Shown: positions 16,296-24,366, counted from the stretch's first letter. The stretch: DNA of 40,671 nucleotides from Mediterraneibacter glycyrrhizinilyticus (GCF_016902345.1 NZ_JACJLR010000031.1:1-40671), one strand, 5' to 3'. Made by a program: numbers and translations. The notes: generated by a model from the sequence alone, not told the origin.

Positions 16296-17707
16296 GTTAT
16301 CGGATCCTCCTGTTTTGCATTCTCGGGCACGCCGAAGGAGGCGAGCTCGGTGGTCAGTTCTTTGATGTATCTGTGCAGAAGCCGGTCGTCTTCCTCGGAA
16401 AGCGGGGCGCCGGATTCCGAACTGCCGGTCAGGTGTTCGATCTTCTGCGACAGGTCCGAGATGTTGGCGCGGAGCACGTAGATGCAGTCGTTCTCGGTGG
16501 CGTCCCCGCGCACGATGTCCTCTGCCAGCGTCTGGCATGTGGGGGCTCCGCAGGAGCCGCAGTCCAGTCCCGGGAATCTTGCTGTGAGTTCTTCTACCTT
16601 TCCCATCATCTGAAGGCTTTCTTTAAACGTATTCCCCAATCGGAAGACAGGTTCATATTCCACGTTGTCCGCCCAGTAGATATTGGCAAGTTCCGGAGCA
16701 TCTTCCAGATGGTTCTTGGAGACGGGCTGATACCGGACCAAGCGTTTTGTTTTCGCGGCGGCGATATAGGCGTTCTCTACGGTGAGAGTCCCGCCCACGC
16801 ATCCTCCGCTGCAGGCGTTCAGCTCCACAAAAGAGAGCCCGTGGAGCTTTTCGTCTTCCAGTTCTTCCAGCACCTGCAGGATATTGACGATGCCGTCGGC
16901 AGCCAGATAGTTATCCACCAGCAGCCCGCCTGCCTCACCGCCGGCATTGCTCCATCCGATCCCGATCCGCCCGGAAGCGGAGAGGGGGATGAGCTGGCTT
17001 TCGTCGTGCTTCATGTGGGGCAGGAGAAGGGGATAAACGTCCTTGATCGCCACCACATTGTCAATATTGCTCTTCTCAATGCCAAGAGGCGCCTTCGCAT
17101 AGGAGACCTTGGAGGGACAGGGAGAGATAAAGATGATCCCGATCTCCTCCGGCTTCAGCCCGGTCTTTTTCATTGCGCGTGCCCGGGCGATCTCTGCCGC
17201 TGCTTCCACAGGTGCTTTGATGGGAAGGAGACGGGAGACCAGGGAAGGGAATTTTACCCGGATCAGACGGACCACAGAGGGACAGGCGGAACTGATAAAA
17301 GGCGCGTCCTCTGCGTGAGCCCTGATGTATTCCCGTGACGCCTCCGAGACAAGTTCCGCTGCGGCGCTCACTTCGTACACGTCGTCAAACCCCAGTTTCA
17401 GGAGCGCGTTCAGCACGATGTCTGCATTCGTGAGGTTGTTATACTGCGCGTAGAGCGAGGGTGCAGGGAGCGCCACGGTGTACTTGAAATTGTTGATCAC
17501 GGAGAGCGGGTCATAGACCGGGATCTTTGCATGATGGGGGCAGTAGGAAATGCATCTGCCGCAGTCGATACAGAATTTGTCTATGATATGCGCTTTCCCG
17601 TTATGTACCCGGATCGCCTGAGTGGGACAGTGCTTGATACAGTTGATGCAGCCCCGGCAGGCAGATTCTTTCAGTCTGACTGAGCGCATGAATTTATATG
17701 TGTTCAT
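16292..17707 (-). CDS. H-cluster (HydA-like) iron-sulfur protein with Ala at the proton-relay position, sensory type
   Basis: A 471-residue protein. Two [4Fe-4S] ferredoxin motifs lie at the N-terminus (C17/20/23/27 and C46/49/52/56). The [FeFe]-hydrogenase large-subunit C-terminal domain follows at about 75-330, then a PF04060-type Fe-S motif (C383/386/391/408: LDCGSCGAPTC...NDC) and a charged tail. Ligands expected for the [4Fe-4S] part of the H-cluster are present: C142 (SSACPSV), C197 (ISPCPSK), C299 and C303 (ELNACSGGC). The preceding position, normally the proton-relay Cys of TSCCPGW, is Ala141. This resembles HydS-like putative sensory hydrogenases without PAS. It lies between the RsbW-like ATPase and the DRTGG gene. 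Confidence 0.85.
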   Translation of the reverse strand: MNTYKFMRSVRLKESACRGCINCIKHCPTQAIRVHNGKAHIIDKFCIDCGRCISYCPHHAKIPVYDPLSVINNFKYTVALPAPSLYAQYNNLTNADIVLNALLKLGFDDVYEVSAAAELVSEASREYIRAHAEDAPFISSACPSVVRLIRVKFPSLVSRLLPIKAPVEAAAEIARARAMKKTGLKPEEIGIIFISPCPSKVSYAKAPLGIEKSNIDNVVAIKDVYPLLLPHMKHDESQLIPLSASGRIGIGWSNAGGEAGGLLVDNYLAADGIVNILQVLEELEDEKLHGLSFVELNACSGGCVGGTLTVENAYIAAAKTKRLVRYQPVSKNHLEDAPELANIYWADNVEYEPVFRLGNTFKESLQMMGKVEELTARFPGLDCGSCGAPTCQTLAEDIVRGDATENDCIYVLRANISDLSQKIEHLTGSSESGAPLSEEDDRLLHRYIKELTTELASFGVPENAKQEDPIT

Positions 17708-17737
17708 GAAAATGTAACGAAGCCTCCTTTCCGGGAG

Positions 17738-18160
17738 TCAGATATATACTTTCATTGTGATAGTGGTCCCTTTTCCGATGACCGTATCGATCTGCATCTC
17801 ATCGGTGTATTTTTTCATATTGGGAAGTCCCATGCCGGCGCCGAACCCCAGAGACCGGACTTCTGCGCGGGCGGTGGACCAGCCTTCCTGCATCGCCTGT
17901 TCTACATCAGGGATGCCGGGACCGGTATCGGCAAGTATCATGGTGATCCCGCTGTCGGCGACTGTGACCGTGATCTCTCCGCCGTCGGCATGGATGACCA
18001 TGTTGATCTCGCCTTCGTACATTGCGATCGCGACTTTCCGGATCACATCGCTGTCCAGCCCGAGCTGCTTTAATTTATTTTTTACAGAGCTGCTTGCCTC
18101 TCCGGCTCGTGTGAAATCGTCTCCGTCTATGGAATAGCGGAATGTGAGTGCTTCTCCCAT
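17738..18160 (-). CDS. RsbW-like ATP-binding protein (GHKL/HATPase_c)
   Basis: A 140-residue stand-alone HATPase_c domain of the anti-sigma-factor kinase class. The N box is in AIAMYEGEINMVIHA, where Glu-x-x-x-Asn is the usual serine-kinase form. G boxes are ILADTGPGIPDVEQAM and SLGFGAGMGLPNMKKYTDEM, followed by GKGTTITMKV. Relatives phosphorylate STAS proteins or bind sigma factors; no STAS gene is visible in the window. The ATG directly follows the stop of the upstream DRTGG gene, with AGGAGGTGC inside that gene's end. The H-cluster gene follows after 30 nt, suggesting that it transmits a redox or H2 signal. Confidence 0.85.
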   Translation of the reverse strand: MGEALTFRYSIDGDDFTRAGEASSSVKNKLKQLGLDSDVIRKVAIAMYEGEINMVIHADGGEITVTVADSGITMILADTGPGIPDVEQAMQEGWSTARAEVRSLGFGAGMGLPNMKKYTDEMQIDTVIGKGTTITMKVYI

Positions 18161-18505
18161 CTAAGCACCTCCTCGTAAACCGTGTTCATACAGGATCCCG
18201 CATGTGGTGAACATAAAGTGGTCCGTCGCCAGGACCGCGATCCCTTTGCCTGTGGCGAGCGCCAGCATGTTCTCATCCGGCATCTTTCCCCGGACAAAGA
18301 TGATACAGACGATGTCCAGCATCTCTGCGGTGCGGACCACCTGCGGATTGCAGAGCCCGGTGATGAGGACAGAACACTTGGAACCGTATGCCAGCACATC
18401 GCTCATCATATCAGCGGAAAAAACAAATTCTACGTCCAGGTCCGCCAGTTCTTCCCCGTAGAGGAAGCTGGCGTCAAGGACCTCCTGCATCTCTCTGATC
18501 GTCAT
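18161..18505 (-). CDS. DRTGG-domain protein (first gene of the leftward hyd operon)
   Basis: A 114-residue DRTGG-like domain protein. It begins MTIREMQEVLDASFLYGEE, as DRTGG domains often do, and has SDVLAYGSKCSVLITGLCNPQVVRTAEMLDI and GKGIAVLATDHFMFTTCGILYEHGL. The ligand is unknown. The ATG at 18505 has AGGAGG nearby; the longer frame start at 18538 is in the leader. It is the first gene behind the leftward promoter of the divergent hyd region and abuts the RsbW-like gene. Confidence 0.8.
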   Translation of the reverse strand: MTIREMQEVLDASFLYGEELADLDVEFVFSADMMSDVLAYGSKCSVLITGLCNPQVVRTAEMLDIVCIIFVRGKMPDENMLALATGKGIAVLATDHFMFTTCGILYEHGLRGGA

Positions 18506-18563
18506 AATGCCTCCTGAAAAAAAGAATTGGAAAATCAATCATAAAGTACAAAAAGTTGTATTC

Positions 18564-18592
18564 AGTATATCATTCAGATGTGCAAAAAGCAA
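18564..18592 (-). promoter_or_regulatory. Leftward promoter of the DRTGG operon
   Basis: On the minus strand, TTGCTT (18587-18592) and TATACT (18564-18569) are separated by 17 bp, a good housekeeping-type promoter about 60 nt upstream of the first DRTGG start codon. It is divergent from the hydABC promoter region. Confidence 0.6.
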
Positions 18593-18672
18593 CGAAAGTG
18601 TCAGACAAAAGGTTTGATAAATGGAAAATATACACAAAAAATTAATAGTATATCAGTAGAAGTTTGTAATTT

Positions 18673-18688
18673 TATATGATATCATATA
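18673..18688 (+). promoter_or_regulatory. Perfect 16-bp palindrome before hydC
   Basis: TATATGAT followed by its exact reverse complement ATCATATA lies 40 nt upstream of the hydC start. It overlaps the most likely -10 region (TATGAT 18675-18680 or TATACA 18685-18690). It is a candidate operator for the hydrogenase operon. It does not match the Rex consensus (TTGTTAANNNNTTAACAA). Confidence 0.45.
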
Positions 18689-18728
18689 CACAATGAGCAA
18701 CGAAGACTTAAGAAACGGAGGTTGAAGA

Positions 18729-19223
18729 ATGGCTGAAAAAAAAGGAACTGTTCCATTCGCGGGGACGAAGGAACAGGAAGAGGCTCTGATGAAGGTGATC
18801 GACGAGCTTAAGGGCGAGAAAGGAGCCCTTATGCCGATCCTGCAGAAGGCGCAGGATATATATGGTTATCTTCCGATCGAAGTCCAGAAGATGATCTCGG
18901 ACCAGACCGGCATCCCGATGGAGAAGATCTACGGGGTGGCGACATTTTATTCTCAGTTTACGATGAGTCCAAAGGGAAGATACCGGATCTCTGTCTGTCT
19001 CGGTACGGCATGTTATGTGAAAGGTTCCGGGGACATCTACAATGCACTGATGGAGAAGCTGGGGATCGTTGGCGGCGAATGTACGCCGGACGGAAAGTTC
19101 TCTCTGGATGCGTGCCGCTGTGTGGGAGCCTGCGGGCTGGCGCCGGTCATGATGATCAACGAGGAGGTCTACGGTCGTCTGACCGTGGATGATCTGGACG
19201 GCATCCTGGCAAAGTACGAGTAA
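18729..19223 (+). CDS. hydC: NAD-linked [FeFe] hydrogenase subunit HydC (NuoE-like)
   Basis: A 164-residue thioredoxin-fold [2Fe-2S] protein, homologous to NuoE and the smallest core subunit of the HydABC hydrogenase. The four cluster ligands are C90 and C95 (SVCLGTACYVKG) and C131 and C135 (CRCVGACGLAP). An extra Cys at 129 precedes them. The N-terminal helical region (GALMPILQKAQDIYGYLP ... IYGVATFYSQF) is normal for NuoE. AACGGAGGTTGAAGA precedes ATG 18729. It is the first gene of the rightward operon hydC-HATPase-trx-hydB-hydA and passes electrons between the flavin of HydB and the rest of the complex. Confidence 0.94.
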   Translation: MAEKKGTVPFAGTKEQEEALMKVIDELKGEKGALMPILQKAQDIYGYLPIEVQKMISDQTGIPMEKIYGVATFYSQFTMSPKGRYRISVCLGTACYVKGSGDIYNALMEKLGIVGGECTPDGKFSLDACRCVGACGLAPVMMINEEVYGRLTVDDLDGILAKYE

Positions 19224-19227
19224 GCCT

Positions 19228-19788
19228 ATGATGCCGGAGATCGCCCTGAACATTCTGGATATTGCGGAGAACTCCGTGCGCGCCGAAGCGTCGCTTGTCG
19301 AGATCACTGTATCCGTGCAGCCGAAGGAAGATATCCTCACTGTCATGATAAGAGATGACGGGTGCGGGATGACGCCGGAGCAGGTGGGGAAAGTGCAGGA
19401 CCCGTTCTTTACGACAAGGACGACGAGAAAGGTAGGGCTTGGAGTCCCCTTTTTTAAACAGGCTGCGGAGAGCACGGGAGGCAGTTTCCGGATCTGTTCG
19501 GAAAAAGGGAGAGGAACAGAAGTGACAGCGGTGTTCGGGCTGTCCCATATTGACAGGATGCCGCTGGGAGATATCAGCTCGGTCATCCATACTCTGATCG
19601 TGTTCAATGAACAGATCCGCTTCAGATATACATACAGGTACGGGGAAAAAAGTTTTGTGCTGGATACCCGGGAGATGAGAGAGATCCTCGGAGATGAGAT
19701 CTCTTTCAGGGAACCGGAAGTATCGGCGTTTATCAGGGAATATCTGGAGACGGGGAAAGAAGAGACGGACGGAGGAGCTGAGATATAA
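19228..19788 (+). CDS. HATPase_c (histidine-kinase-like ATPase) protein within the hyd operon
   Basis: A 186-residue protein. Residues about 1-110 form a GHKL ATP-binding domain with N box LNILDIAENSVRA, G1 box IRDDGCGM, DPFFTTRTTRKVGLGVPFFKQAAESTGG and GRGTEVTAVFGLSHIDR. No HisKA phospho-acceptor domain is present. The remaining 75 residues (LGDISSVIHTLIVFNEQIRFRYTY ... FIREYLETG) look like a specific partner domain. It starts at ATG 19228, 4 nt after the hydC stop. Genes of this kind recur between hydC and hydB in Clostridia, so a regulatory or assembly role with the hydrogenase is likely but unproven. Confidence 0.85.
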   Translation: MMPEIALNILDIAENSVRAEASLVEITVSVQPKEDILTVMIRDDGCGMTPEQVGKVQDPFFTTRTTRKVGLGVPFFKQAAESTGGSFRICSEKGRGTEVTAVFGLSHIDRMPLGDISSVIHTLIVFNEQIRFRYTYRYGEKSFVLDTREMREILGDEISFREPEVSAFIREYLETGKEETDGGAEI

Positions 19789-19805
19789 GATAACGGAGGT
19801 AATAC

Positions 19806-20189
19806 ATGAAATCACTGGAAGAATTGCGTGCCATCAGAGAAAAGATGCAGGGAAAAGTAGGCGTGCGGGCAGAGAATGAGAATCAGATCCGCGTCGTCGT
19901 CGGCATGGCGACCTGCGGGATCGCCAGCGGGGCGCGCCCTGTCCTCACCGCCCTTTCCGATGCGGTGCAGGAGCAGAACCTGTCGGAGAAGATCAGCGTG
20001 ACTCAGACCGGATGCATCGGGCTGTGTCAGTACGAACCCATCGTGGAGGTAATGGAACCGGGAAAGGAGAAAGTGACCTACGTAAAGATGACCCCGGAAA
20101 AAGCGCTGGAGGTGCTGCGCCTTCATCTGCTGGGAGGTCAGGTGGTAACAAAGTATACGCTGAGTGCCGTGCAGGATGGCCTGAAGTAG
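19806..20189 (+). CDS. Thioredoxin-like ferredoxin-domain protein with three cysteines
   Basis: A 127-residue NuoE-like thioredoxin-fold protein in the hyd operon. It has a helical N-terminus (MKSLEELRAIREKMQGKV) and a fold with MATCGIASGARPVL and TQTGCIGLCQYEPIVEV. Its only cysteines are C37, C70 and C74. Compared with the HydB N-terminal domain (C9, C14, C46, C50), the first ligand position is Val32. A standard four-Cys [2Fe-2S] cluster is therefore not assured; a different ligand or no cluster is possible. Ribosome site ACGGAGG precedes ATG 19806, and hydB follows after 16 bp. Confidence 0.87.
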   Translation: MKSLEELRAIREKMQGKVGVRAENENQIRVVVGMATCGIASGARPVLTALSDAVQEQNLSEKISVTQTGCIGLCQYEPIVEVMEPGKEKVTYVKMTPEKALEVLRLHLLGGQVVTKYTLSAVQDGLK

Positions 20190-20205
20190 AAAAGGAGGAA
20201 AATCT

Positions 20206-21993
20206 ATGTATCGTTCACATGTACTTGTCTGCGGCGGGACCGGATGTACCTCCTCGGGCAGCCGGCGGATCATTGAAAAACTGGAGAAAGAGATCGCGGC
20301 GAACGGTCTTTCTGAGGATGTCGGCGTTGTAAAGACAGGCTGCTTCGGGCTGTGCGCTCTGGGTCCCATCATGATCGTTTACCCGGAGGGCACGTTCTAT
20401 TCCATGGTCCGGGAGGATGATATCCCGGAGATCGTGTCAGAACATCTGCTCAAGGGAAGAGTAGTCCGCCGTCTCCTCTACGAAGAGACGACAAAGACGG
20501 AGAAGATCATCCCGCTCAATGAGACGAATTTTTACAAGAAACAGCACAGGGTAGCTCTGAGAAACTGCGGAGTCATCAACCCGGAGAATATCGAAGAATA
20601 TATTGGAACAGGAGGATATGAAGCTCTGGGGACCGTGCTGACCCAGAAGACGCCTGAGGACGTGATACAGATCCTCCTTGACAGCGGTCTGAGGGGGAGG
20701 GGCGGAGCCGGATTCCCCACGGGGCTGAAATGGAAGTTTGCAGCGGCGAATGAAGCGGATCAGAAATATGTCTGCTGCAATGCGGACGAGGGTGACCCCG
20801 GGGCATTCATGGACCGCTCTATCCTGGAGGGCGACCCCCACGCAGTGCTGGAGGCGATGGCGATCGCAGGTTATGCCATCGGTTCATCTCAGGGGTACAT
20901 CTATGTCCGTGCTGAATACCCCATCGCGGTGAAACGTCTCGAGATCGCCATCTCTCAGGCGAGAGAGTACGGTCTGCTGGGAGAGAATATTTTTGACTCG
21001 GGATTTAATTTTGACATTGAACTGAGACTCGGCGCAGGAGCGTTTGTGTGCGGAGAGGAGACGGCTCTTATGACCTCCATCGAGGGAAACAGGGGAGAGC
21101 CAAGACCACGTCCGCCCTATCCCGCACTGAAAGGGCTGTTCCAGAAACCGACGATCCTGAACAACGTGGAGACCTACGCGAACATTCCCCAGATCATCGT
21201 GAACGGTCCGGAATGGTTCGCGTCCATGGGAACGGAGAAGTCGAAAGGTACAAAGGTTTTCGCTCTGGGAGGAAAGATCCACAATACCGGGCTTGTGGAG
21301 ATCCCCATGGGGACCACGCTCCGGGAGATCGTGGAGGAGATCGGAGGCGGCGTGCCGAACGGGAAGAAGTTTAAGGCGGCTCAGACCGGCGGACCCTCCG
21401 GAGGCTGTATCCCGGCGGAACATTTTGACGTTCCCATCGACTATGACAACCTGATCGCCATCGGCTCCATGATGGGATCCGGCGGGCTGATCGTCATGGA
21501 TGAGGATACCTGTATGGTGGATATCGCCAAGTTCTTCCTGGAGTTCACGGTGGATGAGTCCTGCGGGAAATGTACGCCCTGCCGGATCGGGACGAGGCGC
21601 ATGCTGGAGATCCTGGAAAAGATCACAAAAGGACAGGCGACCATGGAAGACCTGGATAAGCTGGAGGAGCTCTGTTACCATCTGAAGGAGAATTCTCTGT
21701 GCGCCCTGGGGCAGACAGCTCCCAACCCGGTGCTTTCCACCCTGAGGTATTTCAGGGACGAATACATCGCCCATATCGTGGATAAGAAATGTCCGGCGGG
21801 AGTCTGTAAGGACCTTGTACAGTACCGGATCGATCCGGATAAATGTAAGGGATGTACGCTCTGCGCAAGGACCTGTCCGGCGGATGCCATCATCGGGAAG
21901 GTACGGGAGACTCACATGATCAACCCGGAGAAATGTCTGAAGTGCGGCGCATGTATGGAAAAATGCCGCTTCGGCGCGATCTACAAAGAATAG
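20206..21993 (+). CDS. hydB: NAD-linked [FeFe] hydrogenase subunit HydB (NuoF-like)
   Basis: A 595-residue flavoprotein subunit that binds FMN and NAD(H) and is the proposed electron-bifurcation centre in HydABC enzymes. Domain order: thioredoxin-like [2Fe-2S] (C9, C14, C46, C50), NuoF FMN/NADH domain (about 130-350: GLRGRGGAGFPTGLKW, CNADEGDPGAFMDR), SLBB region, the NuoF [4Fe-4S] motif ESCGKCTPCRIGTRRM, and a C-terminal 2[4Fe-4S] ferredoxin (CKGCTLCARTCP and CLKCGACMEKCR). The fused N- and C-terminal modules are diagnostic of HydB rather than complex I NuoF. AAAAGGAGGAAA precedes ATG 20206, and hydA follows at once. Confidence 0.96.
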   Translation: MYRSHVLVCGGTGCTSSGSRRIIEKLEKEIAANGLSEDVGVVKTGCFGLCALGPIMIVYPEGTFYSMVREDDIPEIVSEHLLKGRVVRRLLYEETTKTEKIIPLNETNFYKKQHRVALRNCGVINPENIEEYIGTGGYEALGTVLTQKTPEDVIQILLDSGLRGRGGAGFPTGLKWKFAAANEADQKYVCCNADEGDPGAFMDRSILEGDPHAVLEAMAIAGYAIGSSQGYIYVRAEYPIAVKRLEIAISQAREYGLLGENIFDSGFNFDIELRLGAGAFVCGEETALMTSIEGNRGEPRPRPPYPALKGLFQKPTILNNVETYANIPQIIVNGPEWFASMGTEKSKGTKVFALGGKIHNTGLVEIPMGTTLREIVEEIGGGVPNGKKFKAAQTGGPSGGCIPAEHFDVPIDYDNLIAIGSMMGSGGLIVMDEDTCMVDIAKFFLEFTVDESCGKCTPCRIGTRRMLEILEKITKGQATMEDLDKLEELCYHLKENSLCALGQTAPNPVLSTLRYFRDEYIAHIVDKKCPAGVCKDLVQYRIDPDKCKGCTLCARTCPADAIIGKVRETHMINPEKCLKCGACMEKCRFGAIYKE

Positions 21994-22008
21994 GAGGGCA
22001 TGAGAAGA

Positions 22009-23751
22009 ATGGAAAATGTGAATTTAAAGATCAATGGTCTGAACGTCACCGCACCTGCCGGCTCTACCATCCTGGAAGCGGCGCACGCGGCGGGGATACG
22101 GATCCCCACACTGTGCTGGTTAAAAGAGATCAATGAGATCGGCGCGTGCCGGATGTGCGTGGTGGAAGTAAAAGGTGCGAAAGGGCTTGTGGCGTCCTGC
22201 GTTTATCCGGTGGCGGAAGGCATGGAAGTGAGGACGAATACAAAGAGGCTCCTTGACTCAAGGAGAAGGACCCTGCAGCTCCTTTTATCTGCCCATGATA
22301 AGAAATGTCTCTCCTGTGTCCGCAGCGGGCGCTGTGAGCTCCAGGAACTCTGCCAGGAACTGGGCGTGGACGATGAGGATCATTTCGCAGGAGAGAGAAA
22401 CCACTATGAACCGGACACAAGTGCAGTACATATGATCCGCGATAACAATAAGTGTATTCTCTGCCGCAGATGTTCCGCGGTGTGTGAGAAGGTGCAGTCT
22501 GTGGGTGTGATTGGACCGAACAACCGGGGCTTTGCCACATTTATCGGCTCGGCATTTGAGATGGGGCTGGGAGAGACCAGCTGTGTGGGATGCGGCCAGT
22601 GTATCGCTGCCTGTCCGACCGGAGCCCTCTATGAGAAGGACAATACAGATGACGTCCTTGAGGCCATCGCGGACGAATCGAAACATGTAGTGGTACAGAC
22701 AGCCCCTGCCGTCCGCGCAGCTCTTGGAGAAGAGTTCGGCTATCCCATGGGAACGGATGTGGAAGGCAAGATGGCTGCGGCTCTTCGAAGGATCGGATTT
22801 GACAAAGTGTTTGACACCGATTTCAGCGCGGATCTGACGATCATGGAGGAAGCGAACGAGTTCCTGGAGAGAGTGCAGAACGGCGGAGTCCTTCCCATGA
22901 TGACGTCGTGCTCACCGGGGTGGATCAAATACTGTGAACATTATTATCCGGACCAGCTGGAACATCTCTCCAGCTGCAAATCGCCCCAGCAGATGTTCGG
23001 CGCCATCACAAAGACTTACTACGCGGAGAAGATGGGGATCCCACCGGAGGATATCGTCTGTGTCAGCGTTATGCCCTGCACGGCGAAAAAATTTGAGCTT
23101 CAGAGAGAGGACCAGTATGCGGCGGGGGTGCCGGATGTGGATATCTCCATCACCACAAGAGAACTTGCCAGGCTGATCCGCAGGGTGGGGATTGATTTCC
23201 GCAGTCTTCCGGATGAAGGCTTCGACGACCCGCTGGGAGAGTCCACGGGAGCCGGCGTGATCTTCGGCGCCACAGGCGGCGTCATGGAGGCGGCGCTCAG
23301 GACCGCAGTGGAAAAACTGACAGGAAAAGAACTGGAAAAAGTAGAATTCACGGAAGTGCGCGGCACGGACGGAATCAAAGAAGCAACATACAATGTGGCG
23401 GGGATGGATGTGAAAGTGGCTGTGGCGTCAGGTCTTGGCAACGCGAAGATGATCATGGATAAGGTCCGCTCCGGCGAAGCGGATTATCACTTTATCGAGA
23501 TCATGTGCTGTCCGGGCGGATGCGTGAACGGCGGCGGTCAGCCCCAGGTACATGCGGATGTGCGCAACTTTGAGGATGTGAGGGCGCTCCGTGCAAAGGC
23601 ATTGTATGACAACGATGCGGCAAAGACGATCCGGAAGTCCCATGAGAATCTGTCGGTCAAGAAGGTATATGACGAGTATCTCGGGCATCCGGGAAGCGAG
23701 CGGGCGCATCAGATCCTGCATACCACGTACGTGAAGAGAACGATCAACTGA
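22009..23751 (+). CDS. hydA: NAD-linked [FeFe] hydrogenase catalytic subunit HydA
   Basis: A 580-residue catalytic subunit that reduces protons or oxidises H2. Order: N-terminal [2Fe-2S] domain (C36, C47, C50, C64), His-Cys3 [4Fe-4S] (H96, C100, C103, C109), two ferredoxin [4Fe-4S] motifs (C149-159 and C192-202) and the H-cluster domain. Its motifs are L1 TSCSPGW (C301, S302), L2 MPCTAKKFE (C357) and L3 EIMCCPGGCVNGGG (C501, C505). Ser302 replaces the second Cys of textbook TSCCPGW. ATG 22009 lies 11 nt after AGGAGG; ATG 22000 is also possible but only 2 nt from it. No maturases hydE/F/G are in the window. Confidence 0.95.
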   Translation: MENVNLKINGLNVTAPAGSTILEAAHAAGIRIPTLCWLKEINEIGACRMCVVEVKGAKGLVASCVYPVAEGMEVRTNTKRLLDSRRRTLQLLLSAHDKKCLSCVRSGRCELQELCQELGVDDEDHFAGERNHYEPDTSAVHMIRDNNKCILCRRCSAVCEKVQSVGVIGPNNRGFATFIGSAFEMGLGETSCVGCGQCIAACPTGALYEKDNTDDVLEAIADESKHVVVQTAPAVRAALGEEFGYPMGTDVEGKMAAALRRIGFDKVFDTDFSADLTIMEEANEFLERVQNGGVLPMMTSCSPGWIKYCEHYYPDQLEHLSSCKSPQQMFGAITKTYYAEKMGIPPEDIVCVSVMPCTAKKFELQREDQYAAGVPDVDISITTRELARLIRRVGIDFRSLPDEGFDDPLGESTGAGVIFGATGGVMEAALRTAVEKLTGKELEKVEFTEVRGTDGIKEATYNVAGMDVKVAVASGLGNAKMIMDKVRSGEADYHFIEIMCCPGGCVNGGGQPQVHADVRNFEDVRALRAKALYDNDAAKTIRKSHENLSVKKVYDEYLGHPGSERAHQILHTTYVKRTIN

Positions 23752-23758
23752 GACTGAT

Positions 23759-23950
23759 TTAGAATTGGCGGGAGGAAGCAGGCGGGCGTCCGCCGGGGAG
23801 GCAAATTGCCTGCGGACACGTTCGCACTCGGAAAACAACGCAGCGGTACATAGGCGCGCAGAGGACGCACGCCAAGTGCCGGCGTTGTTTTACGGTCCTT
23901 AGGCAACATGCCTCTCCGGCTGGTGCGCTGGCTTCTCCCGGCAATTTTAA
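23759..23950. repeat. Convergent-junction palindrome, copy B
   Basis: A 192-bp imperfect palindrome starts 8 bp after the hydA stop. Outer arms of about 50 bp pair 23759-23808 with 23901-23950. The core has AAAACAACGC (23832-23841) pairing with GCGTTGTTTT (23882-23891). Relative to copies C and D, one base pair of this stem changes from T-A to C-G on both sides. It lies in the hydA / anti-sigma-like convergent junction, just before a Rho-independent terminator. Confidence 0.75.
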
Positions 23951-23980
23951 ATCAATGGGGATTGAGGAGGTGCGTTGTAG

Positions 23981-24016
23981 GAGAACCATACTCCCGGTGG
24001 GAGAGGTTCTCTTTTT
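23981..24016 (+). terminator. Rho-independent terminator of the hydABC operon
   Basis: Stem GAGAACC (23981-23987) pairs with GGTTCTC (24005-24011), with a further internal CTCCC/GGGAG stem, followed directly by TTTTT. It is the only classical intrinsic terminator I see in the window. Confidence 0.75.
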
Positions 24017-24038
24017 GTGCTGTTTATCTGCGAAAAAA

Positions 24039-24242
24039 ATGGAAAATATCATCACAAAAGTACTGAAAAGCGGTGCTCATTATGTCTCTGTCGCTGTCTG
24101 TGAGAAAGAAGAGCACACAACAGTGGAGGAAGTGGTGTGGCATTTTCAGAAAAACGGGCTGGATCTGATCTTTATGAGGGATTTTCGGGATGAGAGGGGA
24201 GAACCGGCGGTGCGGATGGATTTTGAGAGGCTTAAGCGCTGA
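24039..24242 (+). CDS. Small hypothetical protein
   Basis: A 67-residue reading frame beginning MENIITKVLKSGAHYVSVAV, with a strongly charged C-terminus (FMRDFRDERGEP...DFERLKR). The codon pattern looks like that of neighbouring genes, but I see no ribosome site before the ATG and recognise no family. The longer in-frame start (23955) would run through the terminator stem and is unlikely. It may be a genuine small gene or the end of a decayed one. Confidence 0.4.
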   Translation: MENIITKVLKSGAHYVSVAVCEKEEHTTVEEVVWHFQKNGLDLIFMRDFRDERGEPAVRMDFERLKR

Positions 24243-24366
24243 AACATACCAGGAACAGTTGAGACGGTGCAGCCGGAATCACCGGGAGATTGGTCAGGTG
24301 AAATCATTGAAACAGCCCGGCGGGGGAGTTGCTGCGCTGTTCCCCGGGCAGAAGTCTGGCTGAGAG

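Noticed and set aside
16058..17338. 426-residue plus-strand frame
   Set aside because: It is antisense to the H-cluster protein and DRTGG gene, with no family features; the minus strand has clear ferredoxin and H-cluster motifs.
18506..18728. Rex operator before hydC
   Set aside because: No TTGTTAANNNNTTAACAA-like site is visible; the palindrome present has a different sequence.
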